11,234 nucleotides of DNA from JBMFOH01 sp049969715 [NCBI: bacterium] (GTDB lineage Bacteria > DUMJ01), in NCBI GenBank assembly GCA_049969715.1, contig JBMFOH010000042.1, positions 1 through 11,234 on the forward strand, given 5' to 3'. Below, piece after piece: positions 1 to 6,434 of this stretch. Both the position numbers and the translations under genes were made by a program. Under the pieces are notes generated by a model. That model had not been told where the DNA came from, did not search any database, and was given only the letters and a program-made list of their open reading frames with translations. Each line of letters begins with the position of its first letter. The stretch's first letter is position 1.

Positions 1-30
1 AAGGAGTATGGTGTTACTGTTAGAAGCTAA
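1..30 (+). CDS. Possible 3' end of an upstream gene (partial)
   Basis: Frame 1 reads KEYGVTVRS and then stops at TAA (28-30), as the tail of a protein-coding gene cut by the window edge might. Only nine codons are visible, so no family can be named. Frame 2 also opens a short reading frame from an ATG at 8, preceded by AAGGAG, but it ends after 12 codons. The T-rich stretch just after the stop (31-45) has no GC-rich stem in front of it, so I do not call a terminator. This is a weak call. Confidence 0.25.
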   Translation, partial: KEYGVTVRS

Positions 31-117
31 ATTTTTCATTTTTTAATCCCTTACGATCTGAAATGAGTAATTTCTGAAAGTCAATTATTACTTATTGAGC
101 TTTTTATTTTTAGGATA

Positions 118-146
118 TTGGTGTAAAATACTATTATTGATAAAAT
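118..146 (+). promoter_or_regulatory. Candidate sigma-70-type promoter of the URO-D-like gene
   Basis: TTGGTG (118-123) and TAAAAT (141-146) are separated by 17 bp, the preferred spacing. Transcription would start near 153, leaving a leader of about 20 nt that contains the ribosome binding site (162-168). The -35 box matches the consensus only moderately. The -10 box is the start of the second copy of a 12-bp direct repeat. Confidence 0.45.
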
Positions 147-152
147 ACTATT
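124..152 (+). repeat. 12-bp direct repeat TAAAATACTATT in the promoter region
   Basis: TAAAATACTATT occurs at 124-135 and again, identically, at 141-152. The copies are offset by 17 bp, a little over one and a half helical turns. The second copy overlaps the candidate -10 box and the predicted transcription start. It could be a tandem regulator site, a duplicated -10 element, or chance in AT-rich DNA. Confidence 0.5.
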
Positions 153-172
153 TTCCAGAGAGAGGAGGAACT

Positions 173-1336
173 ATGACACATAGAGAAAGATTGCTAAGAT
201 GTCTTAGAGGAGAGTCAGTAGATAGGATTCCGGACTTTGAGTTTGGTGCATGGGATCAAACTATAGAAAGGTGGCACAATGAGGGCTTACCCAAGGAATA
301 TACAGGAGAGGATGCTTCTATAGATTATTACTTTCATACCGATAATATTGAATATGGACCTATGCCTAGGGTTAGAGTCGGACTTCTTCCAGGATTTGAA
401 TACAAGGTCCTTGAAGAGAAAGAAACCCATATTATAGTTCAGGATGGTGATGGAGCTATAGCTGAGATGATGAAGCCTGAGTATGGAGCATCAATCCCTA
501 AATACCTTAGGTTTGCTATAGAAACGAGAAAGGATTGGGAGAAGATTAGAGACGAAAGATTAAATCCCGATGACCCTCGAAGAGTTCCAGAGAATATAGA
601 TGAGCTATGTAAGCTTACATTCGATGCTGATTATCCAATATTTATTCAATGTGGATCGCTCTATGGATGGATAAGGAATTGGATGGGTGTAGAAAGGCTC
701 TCGGTAACGCTATATGATGATCCAGAATGGATAGAAGAGATGATGGAACATCTTACTATCCTTATGTTAAAGGTTTATGAGAGGATTGCCGGAAGGTGTA
801 AGATAGATATGGGACTTTGGTGGGAAGATATGTGTTATAGGCAAGGTCCTTTGATCTCACCAGGTATGTTTAAGAAGCTTATGGTTCCAAGATATAAAAG
901 AGTAACTGATTTCCTTAAAAGAGAGACTGGTTGTGAATTTCACATGTTGGACTGTGACGGAAATATAAATCAGCTAGTAGGATTATGGCTTGAAGGGGGG
1001 ATAAATGTTATGTTCCCACTTGAAGCAGCTCATACAGATGCGTATAAAATATCTGAGGAATTTGGTAAAAATATAGCCCTAAGAGGCTACTTTGATAAAA
1101 GGGCACTTATAAGTGGAAAAGAGGCAATAGATAGAGAGTTTGAAAGGCTTATGCCTCTTATAAGAAGAGGAGGTTTTATTCCTCATACAGACCATAGAGT
1201 TCCTCCTGATGTATCTTGGGGAAATTATAGATATTACAGGATGAAAAAGTGTAAGATTATAGGTAAGGAATGTAAAGAAGGAGATCCGAGAGATTTAGAG
1301 AGTTTTAGAAATTATAGTGTAACATTTTTAGGATAG
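173..1336 (+). CDS. Uroporphyrinogen decarboxylase (URO-D) superfamily protein, non-heme type
   Basis: A 387-aa cytoplasmic TIM-barrel protein of the URO-D superfamily, which includes uroporphyrinogen decarboxylase and the corrinoid methyltransferases MtaA/CmuA. Visible motifs are the N-terminal MTHRERLLRCLRGE with R18-x-P20, EDMCYRQGPLISP (218-230), LDCDGN (259-264), the FPLEAA strand (281-286) and the C-terminal GGFIPHTDHRVPPDVSWGNY (333-352). The last motif is typical of the uncharacterised URO-D-like proteins often found near sugar-catabolism genes, not of true heme HemE. The HxC...C zinc motif of methyltransferases is not clearly present: the equivalent stretch is HMLDC. The start is the ATG at 173, just after GAGGAGG (162-168). 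An in-frame TTG at 95 would lengthen the protein by 26 residues, but it lies upstream of the likely promoter. Family membership is firm; the reaction is unknown. Confidence 0.9.
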   Translation: MTHRERLLRCLRGESVDRIPDFEFGAWDQTIERWHNEGLPKEYTGEDASIDYYFHTDNIEYGPMPRVRVGLLPGFEYKVLEEKETHIIVQDGDGAIAEMMKPEYGASIPKYLRFAIETRKDWEKIRDERLNPDDPRRVPENIDELCKLTFDADYPIFIQCGSLYGWIRNWMGVERLSVTLYDDPEWIEEMMEHLTILMLKVYERIAGRCKIDMGLWWEDMCYRQGPLISPGMFKKLMVPRYKRVTDFLKRETGCEFHMLDCDGNINQLVGLWLEGGINVMFPLEAAHTDAYKISEEFGKNIALRGYFDKRALISGKEAIDREFERLMPLIRRGGFIPHTDHRVPPDVSWGNYRYYRMKKCKIIGKECKEGDPRDLESFRNYSVTFLG

Positions 1337-1342
1337 CGATAA

Positions 1343-2695
1343 TTAAATAGGGGGGGCTTTTCTTATAAAACTTCTTCGAAGATCATCTATAGAATAAGCC
1401 CCTTCTTCTTTTATCTTAGGTAGGAATACCCTGGATGATAGAAGTCTAAGAATAGATGAGAGGATAAAAAGGTAGTGGTAATTAGAAAGATGAAAGTGGA
1501 TAGTGTTTTCTAAAAGAGAGGATATTAGAGGGGATATATTTTCTATAAAGTAGCCTCCAATGATATAGGCCATAGCATTTCCAATAATTCCTACGAAAAA
1601 GTTTAATACTGCAATATACATAGACCTATTCTCATTAGGAGAGAGGGAAAGGGCAAAGTTGTTATAGGTTAGGTCTACCCCAGGCCAGAATAGACCAGCT
1701 AAAAGCTGAATTAGGATGATAAGGAATAACCAACTTTGTGGACTGGTAAAACACCACAACATAGGAAGAAATGATACGATAGTAGTACATATAATGGCGA
1801 CAGGTTTGTTACCGAACCTGTCGATCATTTTTCCCCATACCCTTACAAATATTACTGTGGCTAGATTCGATACCAGTTGAGCATAGAGAGCAATTTCAAA
1901 ATAGCTCATCCTAAGGTACTTTATCATATAGAGATTGAAATAGGGAGCAGCTATATTCAGACTAAAGCTCCAGGCTATAGAAAAAAAGAGATATTTTGAG
2001 AAGTAACTGTGGGATAAAACCTCCCTAAATGTATCAAAGATGTTTTCTCTAGGATTATTGCTGAATTTCATAGGTGGATCGTTGACCTTAGAATAGCATA
2101 GTATATCCAATATCCCAAATAAGGTAGCAATTCCGAATATGATAGAGAACCCTAATATTCCAGGAACAGTATCTAGAAATTTACCTATAATAAGTCCACT
2201 AATGAATGAGACTATTGTTGAGACCATACTTCTATAGCTAAAGAACCTACCTCTAATGTCTAAAGGGACAAGGTCTCCCATCCATGACATAAACGTTACA
2301 TTAAGAAATGCCCCCCCTATGGAGCTAAATACCAGGATAGAAACAAGAAGGTAGAAGAGAAGAATCCTATTGGATATAAAAAGCGGAAGAGTAGCTACAA
2401 AGATCCATAATGCTCTATTTATAAAGCCACTTAGGATAAAGAGTCTCTTTCTCTCCCTAGTCTTTTCTAAGACAAATGAAGCAAAAATCTGAACCGTTCC
2501 ACCAAGAACAGGCATAGCTAACATTACACCATAGAGGAGATCTCCAAATCTTAGCTCTTTAGCTAGACCTGCAATGGGAGTTCCAGTGGTTACATTAAGA
2601 AATACTACTCCAAAACAGATTCCTAAGATAACAAAGTTTAAACTCTGATTTAATTCCTTATTCTGGACAAACTCTGGGAATAGCAGTCTCTTCAT
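1343..2695 (-). CDS. Major facilitator superfamily (MFS) transporter
   Basis: A 450-aa polytopic membrane protein with about 12 hydrophobic segments, the usual MFS size. The first helix is about 18-40 and the halves are joined by a polar cytoplasmic loop at about 203-232. The loop between helices 8 and 9 carries the MFS motif-A remnant GKMIDRFGNKPVAI (288-301), and the matching loop in the first half is a basic EKTRERKR (77-84). WMGDLVPLDIRGRFFSYRS (138-156) is a loop conserved in an MFS subgroup found beside carbohydrate genes. Substrate and direction cannot be read from the sequence. It is the last gene of the operon, 30 bp after the GH123-like gene. Its start lacks a well-spaced ribosome binding site (see the separate entry). 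The last codons (APPI) are written over a C7 tract, and another seven-base tract (coding-strand G7, 2311-2317) lies inside the gene. Confidence 0.9.
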   Translation of the reverse strand: MKRLLFPEFVQNKELNQSLNFVILGICFGVVFLNVTTGTPIAGLAKELRFGDLLYGVMLAMPVLGGTVQIFASFVLEKTRERKRLFILSGFINRALWIFVATLPLFISNRILLFYLLVSILVFSSIGGAFLNVTFMSWMGDLVPLDIRGRFFSYRSMVSTIVSFISGLIIGKFLDTVPGILGFSIIFGIATLFGILDILCYSKVNDPPMKFSNNPRENIFDTFREVLSHSYFSKYLFFSIAWSFSLNIAAPYFNLYMIKYLRMSYFEIALYAQLVSNLATVIFVRVWGKMIDRFGNKPVAIICTTIVSFLPMLWCFTSPQSWLFLIILIQLLAGLFWPGVDLTYNNFALSLSPNENRSMYIAVLNFFVGIIGNAMAYIIGGYFIENISPLISSLLENTIHFHLSNYHYLFILSSILRLLSSRVFLPKIKEEGAYSIDDLRRSFIRKAPPI

Positions 2696-2703
2696 AGGAA
2701 GGA

Positions 2704-2725
2704 TTATAACATAATCTAGTCTCCT
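2704..2725 (-). promoter_or_regulatory. Ribosome binding site followed by a two-codon ORF (ATG TTA TAA) ahead of the MFS gene
   Basis: On the minus strand AGGAG (2725-2721) overlaps the region of the previous gene's stop codon and is followed 8 nt later by ATG TTA TAA (2712-2704). The MFS ATG at 2695 is only 8 nt beyond this TAA and has no Shine-Dalgarno sequence of its own. The leader therefore looks set up either for termination and reinitiation, or as the remnant of a longer N-terminus. The two ATGs are 17 nt apart, so one extra base would join them in frame. Confidence 0.5.
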
Positions 2726-4474
2726 TTATTCTAATGCCTCCAGAATAGCCGTTTTAAAAGCCTGATAGTCTTTATAATCTAGACTGTATAATTCTTCAGC
2801 TCTTTTGTTATAAGAGGGGCTGAAATCTAGAATATTCTTAGTTTTAAATATCTTTTCCCATAAGGCTTCTAATAGTGCTTGAGAATCTTTCTTGGTTCTT
2901 TTCAATATAGATATAAGTTCAAAGTCCTCTATTCCTCGTTTCAGATTCTTGTATCTTAAAGAGAGTATAGGACCACCATTCCATGATGGATATACAAAGT
3001 TTGTATCCCCAGCCTTCCAGTGAGGATATCTATACGAGATCCTTTCTCTCGGTTTTTCTGGCCATACTGTGTAATTCCATCTTAAGAATCCATCGAAACC
3101 AATGAATGCTGTAAGTATTCCAATGAGCCTACTCTCTACTAAGGGGGAAGAGATAAATGTATTAGGTTTAGGTGGCCAACAGCATACGTACCAAAGGAAT
3201 CTACCTTTTGTCTCTTCTTTCAATCTTTCTATTTCTTTCCATTTTTCACAGACACAAGGTAGTATCGGGACAAAGTCATCAATCTCATTTTTAAATCTAT
3301 CTATAAATTCTGAATGATTGATTGCTGCCTTAAATCTAAAACTAGGAGCGATCTCCTTGAGAAGGCTTAACCTCTTACTATACATCTCTAAATCCCCCGG
3401 TTCATCAGCAACTACTCTTACCTTCTCTATCAGTCTCTTTTCTATAAAGAATTGCTCTAGAGCTTTTATATAATCCCTTAATTCGTTAACACTCTTTATA
3501 TACTTATAAGACCCATCGGCTCTATCATAGTATCTAATCCTTATTGCATCTGGGTAATCTTCTATTATACCGTCATATCCATTTTCCGGATCTACCCAGA
3601 TGTTTATCAGTCCAAAAACCTCAATCTCTTTGTCAATCCCATAAGAGAAACAGATATCTATGTATCTTTCAATAATAGAAAAATCATAAATATATCTACC
3701 CTTCTCATCTTTTTCTATCCTTGCCATATTATATTCAAAAAGATCTGAAGGATAATTCTTTACTCTAAAACATCTCTGTCCTGACCAGGGTATTTCAGAT
3801 GCTATAATGGTAACTGCCTTTTGCCCTAACTCGGCTAGACTCTTTACGTACATTTCTATTATCCGAAAATGTTTATCACTCCAAAGATGTACTTCATGTT
3901 TCCTAGCTATATTTGATAGATGTTGCCAAAGGTCTAGATGAAATTCAAAGTCCTTTGGTTCAGGTATGACAACGTTTTTTACAGTAAGATTAACATTGAA
4001 AATTTTTATATTCCTTTCATCCTCAAACATTGATTGAGCATATAGTTTTACTTTTCCCCTATATATCCCTGGTTTTGTATCTTTAGGGATTGCAACCTCT
4101 ACCCATACAGGCTGGACATTTCCTTTAGGCACATATACTACTTCATCTTCGAGAAGGAGGTCTGATTTATAGATTCTATCATCATCCTCTACAAGACCAA
4201 TAGGATACATTTTTACTATTGCATCTGGAATATCATCTATTCTACAGCTTACTCTGATATTTAATAGTTGTCCATTTGGAGAGAATACTGCTCTCTTACC
4301 TACCGATAGCATAAGGTCTTCGTCTGATTTTATAAATAGCTGAAAGGCTATCCAATCCCTTCTGGCAGATACTAAAGATATCTCTGAATGTTCAAATATT
4401 TCTGGTGATTCTAACCCATCTACCCCATATTGATACTTATAACTTTCATCCATTAGACCGGATAGTATTTTCAT
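2726..4474 (-). CDS. DUF4091 / GH123-like glycoside hydrolase family protein
   Basis: A 582-aa protein resembling the DUF4091 / GH123 group (GH123 members are beta-N-acetylgalactosaminidases). The N-terminal third (to about residue 170) is beta-rich and ends in a strand-type linker. A TIM-barrel-like domain follows. VRVVADEP (352-359) places an Asp-Glu pair at 357-358, matching the adjacent Asp-Glu catalytic pair of GH123, which uses substrate-assisted catalysis through an N-acetyl group. Late-barrel motifs are FLWYVCCWPP (426-435) and FIGFDGFLRWNY (457-468), then YPSWNGGP and LKRGIEDFELI, all typical of DUF4091. No signal peptide is visible, so it should act in the cytoplasm on imported material. 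I chose the ATG at 4474 because GGAGG lies 8 nt upstream; an in-frame ATG at 4489 sits before that GGAGG and would add five residues. It starts 4 nt after the ATPase stop. True substrate is unknown. Confidence 0.85.
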   Translation of the reverse strand: MKILSGLMDESYKYQYGVDGLESPEIFEHSEISLVSARRDWIAFQLFIKSDEDLMLSVGKRAVFSPNGQLLNIRVSCRIDDIPDAIVKMYPIGLVEDDDRIYKSDLLLEDEVVYVPKGNVQPVWVEVAIPKDTKPGIYRGKVKLYAQSMFEDERNIKIFNVNLTVKNVVIPEPKDFEFHLDLWQHLSNIARKHEVHLWSDKHFRIIEMYVKSLAELGQKAVTIIASEIPWSGQRCFRVKNYPSDLFEYNMARIEKDEKGRYIYDFSIIERYIDICFSYGIDKEIEVFGLINIWVDPENGYDGIIEDYPDAIRIRYYDRADGSYKYIKSVNELRDYIKALEQFFIEKRLIEKVRVVADEPGDLEMYSKRLSLLKEIAPSFRFKAAINHSEFIDRFKNEIDDFVPILPCVCEKWKEIERLKEETKGRFLWYVCCWPPKPNTFISSPLVESRLIGILTAFIGFDGFLRWNYTVWPEKPRERISYRYPHWKAGDTNFVYPSWNGGPILSLRYKNLKRGIEDFELISILKRTKKDSQALLEALWEKIFKTKNILDFSPSYNKRAEELYSLDYKDYQAFKTAILEALE

Positions 4475-4478
4475 AATC

Positions 4479-5459
4479 TCATCCTCCATTCTTATAAAGC
4501 CAACATCTTACCCAATGATTACTGGCTACTTCTACCTCTGGTGGTGGGTCACTACATATATCCATCCTATTGTTACACCTAGGTGCAAACCTACATCCTT
4601 TAGGAGGATTGATTAAGTCAGGCGGTTCTCCTGGAGGAACCTCCTTCATTATCTTTCGGTTGTCTGGATCAGGCTCGGGGATACTAGAGAGGAGGGCCTT
4701 AGTATATGGATGGAATGGGTCTCTAATGAGATCTTTAGTTAATGCCCTTTCTACAATCTCTCCAGCATACATCGTAAAGATCCAATGGGTAAATGTTCTT
4801 ACTGTGGCTAGGTCGTGAGTTATATAGATGAGACTAGTGTTTAGTTTTTCTTGTAAGCTCTTGAGTAACTCTAAGATCTCTACTCTTACTGAAACATCAA
4901 GCATAGAGACAGGCTCATCAGCAACTACTAGTTTTGGTTTAGTGATAAGAGCCCTAGCTATTACTACTCTCTGCATCTGTCCACCACTGAGCATGTGAGG
5001 ATATTTTGATATGAAATCTTCTACTGGAGTCAATCTTACCTCTTCCAACATCTTAAATATCAATTCTCTCCTCTCTGATCTATCACCGATATCGTGGATG
5101 ATAAGGGGCTCTTCAAGTATTTTATATATACTAAAATGGGAAGGAAGCGCTCCAAAGGGGTCCTGCTGTACAAGCCCTGTTGCCTGCCTGTACCACTTGA
5201 TATTGTTAGAATCCACATCTGTTATATCCTTCCCTTCAAAGAATATCTTCCCTGATGTAGGCTTATATAATCTCAAAATAGTCTTTCCTAGAGTAGTTTT
5301 ACCACTACCACTTTCGCCTACTAAAGAGATAGATTCTCCTCTATTTAAGGTAAGATTTACGTTCTCTACTGCTCTAACATACACAGGATGGGACAGAAAC
5401 CCCTTTCTAATTTCAAACCATACCTTTAGATTTTCTACTCTTAGTAGTTCATCGCGCAT
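4479..5459 (-). CDS. Oligopeptide-type ABC importer ATPase, second subunit (OppF/DppF-like)
   Basis: A 326-aa cytoplasmic nucleotide-binding subunit that powers the importer with the neighbouring ATPase. Walker A is GESGSGKTT (48-56), the Q-loop is around Q98-Q99 in VQQDPFGAL, the signature is LSGGQ (157-161), Walker B is LVVADE (177-182) and the switch His is H215 in ITHD. All catalytic elements are intact. The C-terminal extension (about 250-320) is the oligopeptide/dipeptide transporter domain, with four cysteines at 289, 295, 302 and 319. In a thermophilic DppD homologue equivalent cysteines hold a [4Fe-4S] cluster. AAAGGAG precedes the ATG by 6 nt, and the gene overlaps the upstream ATPase by 11 bp. 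The family also imports oligosaccharides in thermophiles, so the name does not settle the substrate. Confidence 0.93.
   Translation of the reverse strand: MRDELLRVENLKVWFEIRKGFLSHPVYVRAVENVNLTLNRGESISLVGESGSGKTTLGKTILRLYKPTSGKIFFEGKDITDVDSNNIKWYRQATGLVQQDPFGALPSHFSIYKILEEPLIIHDIGDRSERRELIFKMLEEVRLTPVEDFISKYPHMLSGGQMQRVVIARALITKPKLVVADEPVSMLDVSVRVEILELLKSLQEKLNTSLIYITHDLATVRTFTHWIFTMYAGEIVERALTKDLIRDPFHPYTKALLSSIPEPDPDNRKIMKEVPPGEPPDLINPPKGCRFAPRCNNRMDICSDPPPEVEVASNHWVRCWLYKNGG
4483..4487 (-). promoter_or_regulatory. GGAGG ribosome binding site that decides the GH123-like start
   Basis: GGAGG (4487-4483) lies inside the last codons of the upstream ATPase gene (stop TGA at 4481-4479) and 8 nt before the ATG at 4474. 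The alternative ATG at 4489 overlaps the GGAGG and has no site of its own, so 4474 is preferred. The arrangement suggests translational coupling. Confidence 0.75.
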
Positions 5460-6426
5460 CCTTTTCTCCTTTAGCCAAATAGCATCTTACAAGATGGGTA
5501 TTGCTTACCTTAAATATAGGTGGTTCTTTTTCTTTGCAGATGTCCATTACAAAAGGACATCTTGGAGAGAACCTGCATCCTTGGGGAAGATTTATAAGAC
5601 TTGGTGGTGAGCCGGGAATAGATTTTAACTTTTTGTCCTCCTCTAATGTAGGAACACTTTCTAGAAGGAACTTAGTATATATATGAGATGGATTGTTATA
5701 GAATTCTTCCACAGGACTTATCTCTACAATTTCTCCTGCATACATAACAGCCATTGTATCAGCTAATTCACTGGTAAGTGCGATATCATGGGTTATAAAT
5801 ATATAGCTTAGTCCAAGTTCGTTTTTTAACGCCTTTAATAGATTTATTATATTCTCCTGAGTGATAATGTCCAAAGCAGATGTCGGTTCATCGAGAATAA
5901 TAATCTTTGGATTTGTGATGAGAGCCATTGCTATTACTACCCTCTGCTTCATTCCCCCACTTAGTTCAAAGGGATATCTTTCGGCAAAGGTTTCAGATAT
6001 TCCTACCAAGGAGAGGACTTCCCTTGCTCTCTTGAAGGCAGAATCTCTGTCCATACCATAATGGACCATTAATGGTTCTGCTACCTGGTATATTACCTTT
6101 AACACTGGATTTAGAGAGTTCATAGCGCTTTGAAATACCATAGAGACCTCTCGCCATAGGACCTCTTTTCTAAAAGACTCTTCAGAGAGGTTGAGTATAT
6201 TTTTGTTATTTATTATTATCTCTCCATTTACACTATTTATGTTTCTAGGGAATAGACGAATAAGTCCTCTTCCAAGAGAACTTTTACCACAGCCTGATTC
6301 TCCAACTATTGCTAATGTTTCTCCTTTTTTTATTTCAAAATTCACTCCATTTACTGCCCTTACCTCCCCCTTTCTTGTCCTATAAGAAATATTTAAATCC
6401 TTTACCTTTAGAATGACCTCGTCCAT
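5449..6426 (-). CDS. Oligopeptide-type ABC importer ATPase, first subunit (OppD/DppD-like)
   Basis: A 325-aa nucleotide-binding subunit, expected to form a heterodimer with the ATPase encoded next. Walker A is GESGCGKSS (42-50), with Cys at the fifth position. The Q-loop glutamine is Q99 in MVFQSAMNSLNP, the signature is LSGGMKQR (155-162), Walker B is IIILDE (175-180) and the switch His is H213. FQSAMNSLNP is typical of the OppD side. The C-terminal domain again carries four cysteines (284, 290, 297, 315) in the pattern GCRFSPRC...C...VRC. TAGGAG lies 5 nt before the ATG, and the upstream permease's TAG stop is part of that ribosome binding site, so the two genes are probably translationally coupled. 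Both ATP sites look functional. Confidence 0.93.
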   Translation of the reverse strand: MDEVILKVKDLNISYRTRKGEVRAVNGVNFEIKKGETLAIVGESGCGKSSLGRGLIRLFPRNINSVNGEIIINNKNILNLSEESFRKEVLWREVSMVFQSAMNSLNPVLKVIYQVAEPLMVHYGMDRDSAFKRAREVLSLVGISETFAERYPFELSGGMKQRVVIAMALITNPKIIILDEPTSALDIITQENIINLLKALKNELGLSYIFITHDIALTSELADTMAVMYAGEIVEISPVEEFYNNPSHIYTKFLLESVPTLEEDKKLKSIPGSPPSLINLPQGCRFSPRCPFVMDICKEKEPPIFKVSNTHLVRCYLAKGEKDAR

Positions 6427-6434
6427 GTTTTCTC

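Noticed and set aside
95-172. 26-codon N-terminal extension of the URO-D-like gene from a TTG
   Set aside because: The extension has no ribosome binding site, reads through the candidate promoter, and the family's usual N-terminus (MTHRERLLRCLRGE) begins at the ATG at 173, which follows GAGGAGG.
1378-1402. Palindrome TCTTCGAAGA as a terminator for the URO-D-like gene
   Set aside because: The symmetry is short, lies inside the MFS coding region and is not followed by a T-run.
5011-5610. 199-codon plus-strand frame across the two ATPase genes
   Set aside because: It is antisense to two intact, well-conserved ATPase genes, has no recognisable domain, and its composition is that of a reverse-complement shadow.
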